DNA of 64,000 bases from Bacillus sp. F19 (GTDB lineage: Bacteria; Bacillota; Bacilli; Bacillales; Bacillaceae). The translations under genes were made by a program, and so were the position numbers. Where the stretch lies: the NCBI GenBank assembly GCA_023823795.1, contig CP085710.1, positions 4,118,001 through 4,182,000 of the forward strand, written 5' to 3'. How positions within the stretch are numbered: position 1 is the stretch's first letter; the number at the start of each line of letters is the position of its first letter. Below are positions 1 through 7,611 of this stretch, piece after piece. The notes below the pieces were generated by a model, which saw only the letters and a list, made by a program, of their open reading frames with translations, did no database searches and had not been told where the DNA came from.

Positions 1-463
1 CAACAGGGACATCCGCAGTCTGAAAAAGATAGGCTTCTGCACTGCGCTTCGCTTCCTGATAGCCGCTTAACCCTTTATAGGCTTTGCGCTCTTTAAAGGA
101 AGGCTCATACGACAGCGGATCAAAGTCATCTTCTGTCTGCCCTCTCCCAAATTCATAGACTGCCATGGTCGATGTGAAAATATAATGCTTGATTTTGCCC
201 TGAAGCGCTTCATAAGCAGATTTTGCTTCAAGCGGCGAAAAACACGATTGATCATAAACAACGTCCCATTTTTTGTTATCAAAGGCTTTAATCATTGATT
301 CTTTGTTTTCACGATCGATAATCAGACGCTCTACGCCATCTCCAAAGTCATCATTTGTTCTTCCTCTTGTTGCAATCGTCACTTTTGCCCCATTTTTAAG
401 CAGCTTTTGAACAAGTCTTTTGCCGAAAAATTGCGTTCCCCCCAGTATTAATGCTCGATTCAC
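1..463 (-). CDS. NAD-dependent epimerase/dehydratase, N-terminal part (cut by window edge)
   Basis: This is the first ~154 residues of an NAD(P)-binding Rossmann protein of the extended short-chain dehydrogenase type; the rest lies beyond the left edge. It begins with a GTG codon at 463, giving an N-terminus with the dinucleotide-binding pattern LILGGTQFFGKRLV. Further on there is a TSTMAVYE strand and a Y-x-x-x-K-like stretch (GYQEAKR) where the catalytic Tyr/Lys of this superfamily sit. The GTG overlaps the TGA stop of the acetyltransferase upstream (GTGA, 460-463), so the two are translationally coupled. Substrate is not inferable. The family is seen in sequence; the reaction is inference. 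Confidence 0.8.
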   Translation of the reverse strand, partial: MNRALILGGTQFFGKRLVQKLLKNGAKVTIATRGRTNDDFGDGVERLIIDRENKESMIKAFDNKKWDVVYDQSCFSPLEAKSAYEALQGKIKHYIFTSTMAVYEFGRGQTEDDFDPLSYEPSFKERKAYKGLSGYQEAKRSAEAYLFQTADVPV

Positions 464-999
464 AGTGATTCCTCTTTCCTTTTCAATGCAGCTGACAGTT
501 TCGTCAAATCACGCCATCCCAATGCGGTCTCCTGATGATCTGTTCCCTCAATTGTGTAGAAGTCCTCAGCGATCCTTTCAGGTAAAAAGCGTTCGTAGAA
601 TCCTTTTGAAGGATTCGCATTCATTACCCACAGCAGCATAGATTGATAGTTTTTCCGAAGCAGTTCATCTGCAGTTGCCTCTACAAGCCTGCGCCCGATG
701 CCTGCTCCCTGCACTTCTTTTAATAGATAGATCGCATATAATTCTCCATCAATTCCATGTTCCTTTGACCGTTCTGGTCCGAAGCCTGCAAACCCTACTA
801 TTTGGCCATCCTGATTTTCTGCAACAAAAACAGTCTCCGGATCAATAGACCTCCACATTTTTTCTTTGCTTTCATATGTAAGACTTTCAAGATATGCATC
901 TGCTACAATACCTTTATAGGTTGTTCTCCAGCTGTCCACGTGAACAACTGCAATTTGCTTCGCATCTTCTTTAACAGCTTTTCTTATCCTATAATTCAT
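460..999 (-). CDS. GNAT-family N-acetyltransferase
   Basis: A 179-residue acetyltransferase of the GNAT superfamily, which transfers acetyl from acetyl-CoA to an amine. The N-terminus (IRKAVKEDAKQIAVVHVDSW) is the typical first strand and helix. The acetyl-CoA pyrophosphate loop is GAGIGRRLV at about 99-107, followed by LWVMNANPSKGFYERF, the usual beta5-alpha4 region. ATG at 999 is preferred because AAGGAG lies eight bases upstream; a GTG nine bases earlier would touch the ribosome site. The stop overlaps the start of the epimerase gene by four bases. Target substrate unknown. Confidence 0.85.
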   Translation of the reverse strand: MNYRIRKAVKEDAKQIAVVHVDSWRTTYKGIVADAYLESLTYESKEKMWRSIDPETVFVAENQDGQIVGFAGFGPERSKEHGIDGELYAIYLLKEVQGAGIGRRLVEATADELLRKNYQSMLLWVMNANPSKGFYERFLPERIAEDFYTIEGTDHQETALGWRDLTKLSAALKRKEESL

Positions 1000-1117
1000 T
1001 TTCAACACTCCTTGCTGATAAAATTCGACAAGCGAAAATTAAATCCCTACCTCTAAAAGGAGTTTCTTTTCCAAAAACAGAATATGTTCATAGACTAAGA
1101 CAAAACGGAGGCTGCAA

Positions 1118-2200
1118 GTGAAAATACTTCTGCATAGTTTCTTATCAATCCTGTATATCGTTTATTTCACCGGGGTGTTTTACGTCCTGTTTCTCTTTTT
1201 GAATATACCTGCAAGCGTAATCGCAGGAAGCGTTATGACGCTTTTGCTGCTTGGCTTGTTTATCTATTCTATATACGAGATGATCCACCGCAAAGAGAGG
1301 AATCTGCTCTTTTTCAAGGGACTGTCAGGATCCATCTTCCTTTCCATCACAACCATCAGTTTAATTATTACCTTGTTTTTCGTAGTCCTAATGAATGTGA
1401 TGACGACTTATTTTAACTATCAAAATATCAGCCCCAGGGAGAAATTTGAGTTTCAGGTGAACGCTTTTTTGCCGATTGACCCTTACGAAGAATACAAAGA
1501 GTCTGCTGAAACGAAGAAAATTTCACATCTTACTGTTTACTATTCCTCTCTTGATAAAAGGGATATCCAGCTGGTTGAGGACGAATTCGATCACGCAAGG
1601 AGCATCAGCACCCGCTTGTTCGGCAAGATCGAGGATCAGCCCATTGACCTGATTCTGCTAGATGAATCGCCGGACTCGCTGCAGGAGCTTGAGTATTTGG
1701 ATTATATGGGGTTTTACGATCATGTGAAAGAAACCATGGCCATCGTGATTCCGGATGATCTCGATACCGCATCTCCGCTTGTTGTGGAGACCTTTTACCA
1801 TGAATATGCCCATTATTATATGGAGAAAGCATTAGAGAAAATGGAAATTGACTCGCTGAAAATTCCAATCTGGTTTAATGAAGGCGTTGCAGAATATGCT
1901 GGCTATAACGGAGAGGATGCAAAAATCCCTATTGACACGGTGATCCCTTTCGATAAGCTCAGAAATCCCGGAAGCTGGGCAAATGCATTGGAAGACAGTC
2001 CGGAAGCGGAAGTGTATACTCAAAGCTACTACGCCATTAAAATTTTGGCAGATGAATTTGGAGAAGACATTATCCGGGACCTTCTTCTTGAAACAGGTAA
2101 AACAAACAACTTTGAAGAAGCTTTAAAAAAGAAGACGAAGTATACGTTTAAAGATCTGGAAAAGAAAATCATGGAAAAACAAAAAAGGACTCGGAATTGA
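1118..2200 (+). CDS. Membrane-anchored gluzincin-type metallopeptidase (peptidase MA-like)
   Basis: A 360-residue protein with three hydrophobic segments at the N-terminus (about residues 5-25, 33-52, 68-93) and a soluble C-terminal domain. That domain has a zinc-binding HEYAH at about 228-232 and WFNEGVAEY some 22-26 residues later, which supplies the Glu ligand of gluzincins and matches the peptidase MA-like family. It probably cleaves proteins at the outer face of the membrane; substrates are unknown. The start is GTG with GGAGG upstream. The TGA stop at 2198-2200 is also the first three bases of the IS3 element inserted here; the empty site would also have read TGA, so the protein end is unchanged. 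Confidence 0.75.
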   Translation: MKILLHSFLSILYIVYFTGVFYVLFLFLNIPASVIAGSVMTLLLLGLFIYSIYEMIHRKERNLLFFKGLSGSIFLSITTISLIITLFFVVLMNVMTTYFNYQNISPREKFEFQVNAFLPIDPYEEYKESAETKKISHLTVYYSSLDKRDIQLVEDEFDHARSISTRLFGKIEDQPIDLILLDESPDSLQELEYLDYMGFYDHVKETMAIVIPDDLDTASPLVVETFYHEYAHYYMEKALEKMEIDSLKIPIWFNEGVAEYAGYNGEDAKIPIDTVIPFDKLRNPGSWANALEDSPEAEVYTQSYYAIKILADEFGEDIIRDLLLETGKTNNFEEALKKKTKYTFKDLEKKIMEKQKRTRN

Positions 2201-2247
2201 ACTGCACCCCAATTGTTAGACAACATCTAACAATTGGAGGTGCAGTT
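2200..2247 (+). promoter_or_regulatory. IS left-end hairpin holding the orfA ribosome site, followed by a T-run
   Basis: Bases 2200-2220 pair with 2226-2247 (one bulged A) to make a ~21-bp stem with a five-base loop, followed by TTTTT. The right arm contains the GGAGG that serves orfA. RNA entering from outside would fold this arm away, either ending transcription or hiding the ribosome site. This is a known way for insertion sequences to stay silent under read-through. The structure is seen; the function is inference. Confidence 0.7.
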
Positions 2248-2250
2248 TTT

Positions 2251-2760
2251 TTGACTAAATATACGATAGACGAAAAATCACATGCAGTTTTAGAGTACTT
2301 AGAAGGGGAAAAATCCTATAAATCTATTGCTCAAGAAAGAAATGTAGGTTTATCCCCTCTGAAAAGATGGGTCGCTCGCTATCTAAAACATGGGATGGAA
2401 GGACTTGTTTCATCCTATACAAATTACACTCTGCCCTTTAAACTAGAGGTACTTAAATATATGAACGAATATGGGGCATCGATCAACGAGACCGCTGTAC
2501 ACTATAACCTTCCTTCCGATTCTACACTTTTGAATTGGGCAAATCAGTTTAAGGAAGGAGGTATAGACGCCCTTAAACCAAAGAAAAAGGGGCGTCTATC
2601 CATGAAAAAAGAAACTAAGAAAAAATCGCCAGCTAATGGCTCTCAAGAAGCACTTCTTGCCGAATTAGAATACTTACGTGCAGAGAATGCCTATCTAAAA
2701 AAGTTGAATGCCTTAGTTCAAGAAAAGGATGCCTTACAAAAAAAGAAAAAGCGAAAGTAG
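2251..2760 (+). CDS. IS3-family transposase OrfA
   Basis: A 169-residue DNA-binding subunit with two helix-turn-helix blocks: a first near residues 5-45 (YKSIAQERNVGLSPLKRWV) and a second near 60-95 (SINETAVHYNLPSDSTLLNWANQF). A basic stretch and a leucine-rich coiled segment (EALLAELEYLRAENAYLKKL) follow, as in the IS150 group. The start is taken as TTG 2251, ten bases after GGAGG. A -1 slip on A-AAA-AAG at its 3' end joins it to OrfB to give the OrfAB transposase. Confidence 0.88.
   Translation: MTKYTIDEKSHAVLEYLEGEKSYKSIAQERNVGLSPLKRWVARYLKHGMEGLVSSYTNYTLPFKLEVLKYMNEYGASINETAVHYNLPSDSTLLNWANQFKEGGIDALKPKKKGRLSMKKETKKKSPANGSQEALLAELEYLRAENAYLKKLNALVQEKDALQKKKKRK
2739..2745 (+). other. Programmed -1 frameshift site (A AAA AAG)
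   Basis: The heptamer A-AAA-AAG is in the correct phase of orfA (CAA AAA AAG codons). Slipping back one base opens a reading frame that runs without a stop straight into orfB. It is the standard IS3-family signal for making the fused transposase. Confidence 0.75.
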
Positions 2761-2813
2761 TCCATGAACTAAGGAAACAATTTGATTTAAATCTGCTTCT
2801 ATCCATTTCTAAA

Positions 2814-3599
2814 ATGGCGCGGAGTACGTACTATTATTGGGTAAACGCCTTCGGGCGTGAGGATAAATACACAGAAATTAAATCCCTTATCAAAGAGATT
2901 TTCCATACGCATAAAGGGCGTTATGGGTATCGGCGTATCACCCTAGAATTACGTAATCGAGGTGCTCGCATCAATCATAAAACAGTTCTCAGATTGATGA
3001 ATGAATTAGGATTGAAGTCATTGGTTTGCATGAAGAAATACCGTTCGTACAAAGGGAAAATCGGCAAGATTGCGCCCAACATTCTAGCACGTGATTTCAA
3101 GGCGGCAAAGTCCAATGAAAAATGGGTGACAGACGTCACAGAATTCCATATAGCTGGGGAGAAACTATACTTATCGGCCATTCTTGACCTGTTTAATGGA
3201 GAAATCATCGCCTATAATATCGAATCTCGGCCTGTTTATCCGCTCGTTTCCAAAATGCTGGATAAAGCCTTTGATCGCTTGGAATCGAAAGATTCACCCA
3301 TTCTCCATTCAGATCAGGGCTGGCATTATCAGATGAAACAATACTCGCATGATTTGAAAAAACATAACATTACACAAAGCATGTCACGCAAAGGAAATTG
3401 TCTCGATAATGCGGTCATTGAAAACTTCTTTGGCTTAATAAAATCCGAATTACTCTATCTTCAAGAATTTAAAAGCATGGAGCATTTCAAACAAGAACTA
3501 GAAGAATATATCCATTACTACAATCATCAACGAATCAAGGTAAAATTAAAAGGCATGAGCCCGGTTGATTACCGGATTCATGCCCTCAAGGCTGCCTAA
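2814..3599 (+). CDS. IS3-family transposase OrfB (DDE integrase)
   Basis: The catalytic subunit, 261 residues from ATG 2814, or part of a fusion that enters this frame at 2745. It has an HTH_21-like region (RYGYRRITLELRNRG) and an rve integrase core with the three acidic residues in WVTDVTEF, HSDQGWHYQ and NAVIENFFG. The basic C-terminus (YYNHQRIKVKLKGMSPVDYR) is typical. It carries out strand transfer of the element by way of a circular intermediate, as known for IS3 elements. Confidence 0.92.
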   Translation: MARSTYYYWVNAFGREDKYTEIKSLIKEIFHTHKGRYGYRRITLELRNRGARINHKTVLRLMNELGLKSLVCMKKYRSYKGKIGKIAPNILARDFKAAKSNEKWVTDVTEFHIAGEKLYLSAILDLFNGEIIAYNIESRPVYPLVSKMLDKAFDRLESKDSPILHSDQGWHYQMKQYSHDLKKHNITQSMSRKGNCLDNAVIENFFGLIKSELLYLQEFKSMEHFKQELEEYIHYYNHQRIKVKLKGMSPVDYRIHALKAA

Positions 3600-3652
3600 G
3601 TAAATAAAGTGTCTAACTTTTTGGGTTCACTTCAAATTGAGTCCTTTTTTGT

Positions 3653-4555
3653 TTACAGTGCTTGTTCACTGGAAATCTCTTCCACTTCTTTCTTTTCAAA
3701 AAGAAACAGCATGACGCCAATGATAATGATTGCTCCGCCAATTAATTGCGTAAGAATAACCGTCTCTTCAAGGAAGTAATACGCAAGAATAATCGATCCA
3801 ACCGGCTCAAACAGAATCGCGACAGAAATGACATTTGTCGAAATCCATTTCAGCGACCAGTTGAATAGCGAATGCCCAAGCAATGTCGGTACAATCGCAA
3901 GCAGTAAAAAGTACAGCCAATCCTGCTTCGGAAAACCTGATAGCGGATAGCTTAATATCACACAGTAAAGGAATAGTGTCACAGAGCTGACCGCATAAAC
4001 GATAAACGTATAAAGTGTCAATGTATGACGCTTTCTTACACCTTGGCCAAACAGCAGGTAAGCCGTGACCATCGCACAGGCCGCAAGTGCAAGAAAGTCT
4101 CCAAACAGCGCAAGCCCGCTAATCCGGAAATCTCCCCAGCTGATCACAACACTCCCTGCAATTGCAAGCATCGCACTGAGTATAGCCCTCGATGACACCC
4201 TCTCTTTAAAAAAGAAATAGGTTCCAATAAACGCAAACAGCGGCTGAAGGGTTACCAGTACAACCGAACTCGCTACAGAGGTGTAGTTCAGCGATTCGAA
4301 CCAGAGAATAAAATGAAACGCAAGCAGCACACCCGCTAAAATCGAATAGCTCCAGTCTTTCTTCGTTAACGTTTTAATATAAGGCAGCGATTTTGCCAAA
4401 AACAGCGGCAGAACGATAAGCGTTGAGAAAAACAGGCGATAAAATGCGATAACTGGAGCAGGTGCAGAGGTCAGCTTTACGAAAATCGCAGATGTTGAGA
4501 CCGCCGCAACTCCAATCGCGAGTGCCAGATAAGGATAAAATGTTGTTTTATTCAT
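3653..4555 (-). CDS. EamA/DMT-family transporter
   Basis: A 300-residue integral membrane protein with ten hydrophobic helices in two five-helix EamA repeats (about residues 7-145 and 155-290). The second repeat ends with the usual motif that includes EPVGSIILAYYFLEE. Members export amino acids, nucleotides or metabolites, or are of unknown specificity. Expression is monocistronic, with the gene ending just inside the terminator that the IS3 element split. Substrate cannot be inferred. Confidence 0.88.
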   Translation of the reverse strand: MNKTTFYPYLALAIGVAAVSTSAIFVKLTSAPAPVIAFYRLFFSTLIVLPLFLAKSLPYIKTLTKKDWSYSILAGVLLAFHFILWFESLNYTSVASSVVLVTLQPLFAFIGTYFFFKERVSSRAILSAMLAIAGSVVISWGDFRISGLALFGDFLALAACAMVTAYLLFGQGVRKRHTLTLYTFIVYAVSSVTLFLYCVILSYPLSGFPKQDWLYFLLLAIVPTLLGHSLFNWSLKWISTNVISVAILFEPVGSIILAYYFLEETVILTQLIGGAIIIIGVMLFLFEKKEVEEISSEQAL

Positions 4556-4630
4556 GATTGATCCCCTTTTGAAAATACGTCTCGTCTATTATACTCCAAC
4601 TGCTACTGCATACATTAGGGAATAATAGTT

Positions 4631-4659
4631 TTCAAAACTTTCTAAAAATAGTTTATAAT
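4631..4659 (+). promoter_or_regulatory. Probable sigma-A promoter for the acyl-CoA ligase gene
   Basis: TTCAAA at 4631-4636 and a perfect TATAAT at 4654-4659 are separated by 17 bp, with the gene start 37 bp downstream of the -10. The -35 is weak. Confidence 0.5.
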
Positions 4660-4695
4660 GAAAGCGTAATCATTCTTTTTGTCCAGGGAGGTCCC

Positions 4696-6348
4696 ATGCA
4701 ATCACTAAAAAATAAAACCATCGGCCAATTATTGAAGGAAACTGTGTCAAAATACGGAAGCCAGGATGCCGTTGTCTATTCAAAGGAAAACATCCGCTAT
4801 ACGTATGATGAGTTTTACAGCGAAACGACGAAGCTCGCAAAAGCCTTAATGGGTCTTGGCGTGAAAAAGGGTGAAAACATTGCCATCTGGGCAACCAACG
4901 TCCCTGAGTGGCTCCTGCTTCAGTTCGCATCTGCACGCATTGGCGCCGTACTTGTTACCGTCAACACAAGCTACCAAAGCAGCGAGCTTGAATACCTGCT
5001 GAAGCAGTCTGACTCCACCACTCTATTCTTAATTGACGGCTTTAAAGGAACATCTTATGTGGACATTGTCCGCTCCATCACGAATTCAGCTTCTGCAGAG
5101 AAATACAAACAAATTGAAGCACTGCCGCACTTAAAAAACCTCATTTACATAGGAAATCAGAAAGCACCCCATGAAATGTACAGCTGGAATGAGCTACTCG
5201 ATCACGGATCTAGGGTTACAGATGAAGAGCTTGCCGAGCGTGAGAGCCTACTAACTCCTGAGGGCGTCATCAATATGCAATACACCTCAGGCACAACAGG
5301 CTTTCCTAAAGGTGTCATGCTTACTCATCACAATATTGTCAACAATGGGTTCCTTGTCGCAAGCTCAATGAATTTAACGAATCATGACCGTTTATGCATC
5401 CCGGTTCCATTCTTCCACTGCTTCGGCTGCGTACTTGGCGTTCTGGCATGTGTATCTGTCGGAGCAGCCATGGTGCCAATCGTTGAGTTTGATCCTGACC
5501 TTGTCCTTCAGACCGTTGAAAAAGAAAAATGCACAGGACTTCACGGAGTGCCAACAATGTTTATTGCTGAACTGAACTCTCCTAACTTTAAAAACTATGA
5601 TCTCTCAACCTTGAGAACAGGGATAATGGCGGGCTCAACCTGTCCAATCGAAGTCATGAAAAAAGTCATCAATGAAATGGGCATGTCACAAGTAACGATT
5701 GCCTACGGCCAAACAGAGTCCTCACCTGTCATAACACAGACAACAGTGACAGACTCCATTGAACGCAAAGTTGAAACAGTCGGCAAAGCCCATCCTCATG
5801 TAGAAGTGAAAATCATTGACCCGCTTACAGGAGAGGAAACAGCACCAGGTGTTCAGGGAGAGCTTTGCACAAGGGGCTACCTCGTCATGAAAGGCTACTA
5901 CAAAATGCCTGAAGCAACAGAAGAAGCGATTGATAAAGAAGGCTGGCTTCATACCGGTGATCTGGCTACGATGGATGAACACGGCTATGTCGTCATTACC
6001 GGTCGCCTGAAAGACATGATCATCCGCGGCGGTGAAAACGTCTACCCGCGTGAAATTGAAGAATTCCTTTATCGTCATGAAGATATCATGGATGTTCAGG
6101 TAATTGGCGTTCCTGATGAAAAATATGGAGAAAAAGTAGCTGCCTGCATCGTTCCAAAAGAAGGCATCACCCTGACTGCAGAAGACATTAAAGCATTCTG
6201 CAAAGGACAGCTCTCCCATTATAAAATTCCTGAATACTATTATTTCGTCAATGACTACCCGATGACCGCTTCAGGAAAAATCCAAAAATACAAGCTCAGA
6301 GAGCATGTAAAAAACCATTTAACACAGGAACTGTCAGGAAGAAGCTGA
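4696..6348 (+). CDS. AMP-binding acyl-CoA synthetase (fatty acid-CoA ligase type)
   Basis: A 550-residue ANL-superfamily adenylating enzyme. It activates a carboxylic acid with ATP and transfers it to coenzyme A. The P-loop-like motif is YTSGTTGFPKGVM at about 194-206. The A5 motif is YGQTESSPV, the hinge region is HTGDLATMDEHGYVVITGRLKDMIIRGGENVYPREIE, and the C-terminal catalytic lysine is in MTASGKIQKYKL. Length and motifs fit medium/long-chain or FadD-like ligases. The ribosome site is GGGAGGTCCC-ATG. A DinB-like gene follows 49 bp later and may be cotranscribed. Chain-length preference is not readable. Confidence 0.88.
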   Translation: MQSLKNKTIGQLLKETVSKYGSQDAVVYSKENIRYTYDEFYSETTKLAKALMGLGVKKGENIAIWATNVPEWLLLQFASARIGAVLVTVNTSYQSSELEYLLKQSDSTTLFLIDGFKGTSYVDIVRSITNSASAEKYKQIEALPHLKNLIYIGNQKAPHEMYSWNELLDHGSRVTDEELAERESLLTPEGVINMQYTSGTTGFPKGVMLTHHNIVNNGFLVASSMNLTNHDRLCIPVPFFHCFGCVLGVLACVSVGAAMVPIVEFDPDLVLQTVEKEKCTGLHGVPTMFIAELNSPNFKNYDLSTLRTGIMAGSTCPIEVMKKVINEMGMSQVTIAYGQTESSPVITQTTVTDSIERKVETVGKAHPHVEVKIIDPLTGEETAPGVQGELCTRGYLVMKGYYKMPEATEEAIDKEGWLHTGDLATMDEHGYVVITGRLKDMIIRGGENVYPREIEEFLYRHEDIMDVQVIGVPDEKYGEKVAACIVPKEGITLTAEDIKAFCKGQLSHYKIPEYYYFVNDYPMTASGKIQKYKLREHVKNHLTQELSGRS

Positions 6349-6397
6349 AAAGAGAACTTTGCACATCACTAGAATGAAGGTGAAGGGAGAGAGCAAG

Positions 6398-6886
6398 ATG
6401 CTGGAACATTCACAGGCAGTACGCTCTGAATTACTGAACGAAGTCAAAAACATGACAGATAAACAGCTCAACCAAAAACCTTCACAGGACTTTTGGAGCC
6501 CAGGCCAAATCCTTCAACATCTCTACTTAATGGAGCGTGTCATCACAGGAGGCATGAAACAGGTTCTCATGTCGGGCGAAAAGAAAGAAGTAACCGAAAA
6601 ACCGCTGGAATTGGTCATCGATCGTTCCCGCAAAGTCCCGGCACCCGAAAACCTCAAACCAGCCGAAGAATCATACGTAAAAGAAGAACTCTTATTAAAA
6701 CTTGAAGAATCACGCAGGGAGCTGATTAACTTTGCAAAAACGGCACCCGTCCAAGCCCTGAACGAAAAAGCAATGAAGCACCCTCACCTTGGCGAGCTTT
6801 CCTTAAAGCAATGGGTTGAGTTTATTGGGTATCATGAAAAAAGGCATTTGCTGCAAATAGCAGAAGTGAAAAGTGAGGCTAATTAA
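6398..6886 (+). CDS. DinB-family protein (putative metal-dependent enzyme)
   Basis: A 162-residue four-helix DinB/DUF664-type protein. The three conserved histidines of the family are visible: one in ILQHLYLMERV and two near the C-terminus in GYHEKRHLLQI. In other members these bind a divalent metal and some use bacillithiol. ATG 6398 is chosen because GGGAGAG lies just upstream; an earlier TTG at 6359 has no ribosome site. A terminator follows immediately. The reaction is unknown. Confidence 0.8.
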   Translation: MLEHSQAVRSELLNEVKNMTDKQLNQKPSQDFWSPGQILQHLYLMERVITGGMKQVLMSGEKKEVTEKPLELVIDRSRKVPAPENLKPAEESYVKEELLLKLEESRRELINFAKTAPVQALNEKAMKHPHLGELSLKQWVEFIGYHEKRHLLQIAEVKSEAN

Positions 6887-6891
6887 GAAGT

Positions 6892-6920
6892 AAGAGGATT
6901 TTCCTCTTGCTTTTTTTCTT
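6892..6920 (+). terminator. Intrinsic terminator after the DinB-like gene
   Basis: AAGAGG and CCTCTT form a stem around a five-base loop, followed by GC and seven T. Confidence 0.7.
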
Positions 6921-6962
6921 TTTTATAACAGTCATATCGTATAATAATGTAATTTAAGTGAA

Positions 6963-7285
6963 AAACCCGAGTATACAGACGCTGGAGAATTCATTGCCGA
7001 TTTCCACGCTTTCTCTACCGAAACCACTGGCTGGGACCGAATCTACAGCTTAAACATGTCCGATCAAACCGCCCGCGCCGCCGCAGCAAAGCATATGCCT
7101 CACACTTCGTCCCGCTTGTTGAAGATCCAGCATTAAAAACGGACCTTGAATCCATTATCCGCCATCCCGAAAGTGTCATAAACGCCGACACCTTCCAAAC
7201 CCTCCATCGCTATTTTCATGACTTGGATATCGTTTTTAATGGGTATGTGCATGTGGACTTTTTTGGAGTGATTGAGAGTGAGTGA
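6963..7285 (+). pseudogene. Frameshifted remnant of a small conserved gene
   Basis: No intact gene lies here, but two adjacent frames read as protein. The first (from about 6963) gives YTDAGEFIADFHAF...GWDRIYSLNMSD. After about 7085 the coding continues in another frame as AYASHFVPLVEDPALKTDLE and ends VDFFGVIESE at TGA 7283-7285. A single-base change near 7080-7090 explains the switch, and no good start codon is present. I do not recognise the family. Confidence 0.55.
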
Positions 7286-7308
7286 GGCTTTTATAGTCTA
7301 TTTTGAAA

Positions 7309-7342
7309 TTAACAGTCAAAATATTTTTGTTTTGACTGTTAA
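7309..7342. repeat. Perfect 13-bp inverted repeat upstream of tRNA-Ala
   Basis: TTAACAGTCAAAA (7309-7321) and TTTTGACTGTTAA (7330-7342) pair perfectly around an eight-base T-rich loop. It lies between the remnant gene and the tRNA promoter. It may insulate the tRNA unit as a weak bidirectional terminator. Confidence 0.6.
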
Positions 7343-7348
7343 TTCCTA

Positions 7349-7377
7349 TTGCAAGTATGCTTCAGAGGCGGTATAAT
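7349..7377 (+). promoter_or_regulatory. Promoter of tRNA-Ala
   Basis: TTGCAA (7349-7354) and TATAAT (7372-7377) are spaced by 17 bp, about 43 bp ahead of the mature tRNA. Confidence 0.65.
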
Positions 7378-7419
7378 TTATAATATCGCAAATGAAATTT
7401 TGCAGATTCCTTATTATAC

Positions 7420-7492
7420 GGGGCATTAGCTCAGCTGGGAGAGCGCTACGCTGGCAGCGTAGAGGTCATCGGTTCGATCCCGTTATGCTCCA
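7420..7492 (+). tRNA. tRNA-Ala (anticodon GGC)
   Basis: A full cloverleaf is present: acceptor GGGGCAT/ATGCTCC, D-arm GCTC/GAGC, anticodon stem CTACG/CGTAG with loop CTGGCAG (anticodon GGC), T-loop TTCGATC, and discriminator A at 7492. CCA is not encoded. The T-stem has one T-T mismatch, which is also in the second copy at the other end of the element and so was there before integration. The 3' part from 7448 on is the left attachment repeat of the integrated element. Confidence 0.92.
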
Positions 7493-7493
7493 T
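7448..7493 (+). repeat. attL: left 46-bp direct repeat of the integrated element
   Basis: These 46 bases, from the anticodon stem to one base past the tRNA 3' end, recur exactly at 22893-22938. An integrase gene starts ~120 bp inside. The 5' tRNA half is present only here, so this is the reconstituted tRNA. Confidence 0.92.
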
Positions 7494-7511
7494 CTATTGA
7501 TTTACCAACGT

Positions 7512-7547
7512 TTTTACAACGTAATATGTTCGGCAGCGTTACGGTAC
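7512..7547 (+). repeat. Candidate integrase arm sites, left end
   Basis: TTTTACAACG (7512-7521) is matched in inverted orientation at 22831-22840 near the other end. AGCGTTACGGTAC (7535-7547) is matched, with two or three changes, at 22759-22771 and 22782-22794. Short motifs shared only by the two ends suggest integrase arm-binding sites. Confidence 0.5.
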
Positions 7548-7562
7548 TAATTCCGACAGCGC

Positions 7563-7610
7563 AACGCCCTCTTGTACGGTGACATTATCGTATAGGAGGG
7601 CGTTTTTTAT
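7563..7610 (+). terminator. Terminator-like hairpin just inside attL, overlapping the int ribosome site
   Basis: AACGCCCTC (7563-7571) pairs with GAGGGCGTT (around 7595-7603) and is followed by a T-rich tract. The downstream arm contains the AGGAGGG ribosome site of the integrase. It can stop tRNA-Ala transcription, whose native terminator has been displaced to 22943, and can also hold down integrase translation. Confidence 0.6.
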
Positions 7611-7611
7611 T

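Larger units (their letters stand above)
2198..3634 (+). mobile_element. IS3-family insertion sequence (IS150-like), complete
   Basis: The element is 1,437 bp. Imperfect 25-bp terminal inverted repeats (2198-2222 and 3610-3634, 20 of 25 positions matching) end in TGAA...GTTAGACA. A 3-bp direct duplication AAT flanks it (2195-2197, 3635-3637), so the insertion is fairly recent. It has two overlapping-phase reading frames, orfA and orfB, with a slippery A-AAA-AAG at 2739-2745, as in the IS3 family. Both frames are open, so it may be active. Confidence 0.9.
2181..3650. terminator. Bidirectional intrinsic terminator split in its loop by an IS
   Basis: Left half 2181-2192 (six A then GGACTC) is the exact reverse complement of right half 3639-3650 (GAGTCC then six T). 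With the IS and one copy of its AAT target duplication removed, the two halves form a 12-bp stem with a six-base loop and T-runs on both strands. It would end both the peptidase gene and the convergent EamA gene. The 1.44-kb insertion separates the arms. Confidence 0.8.
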
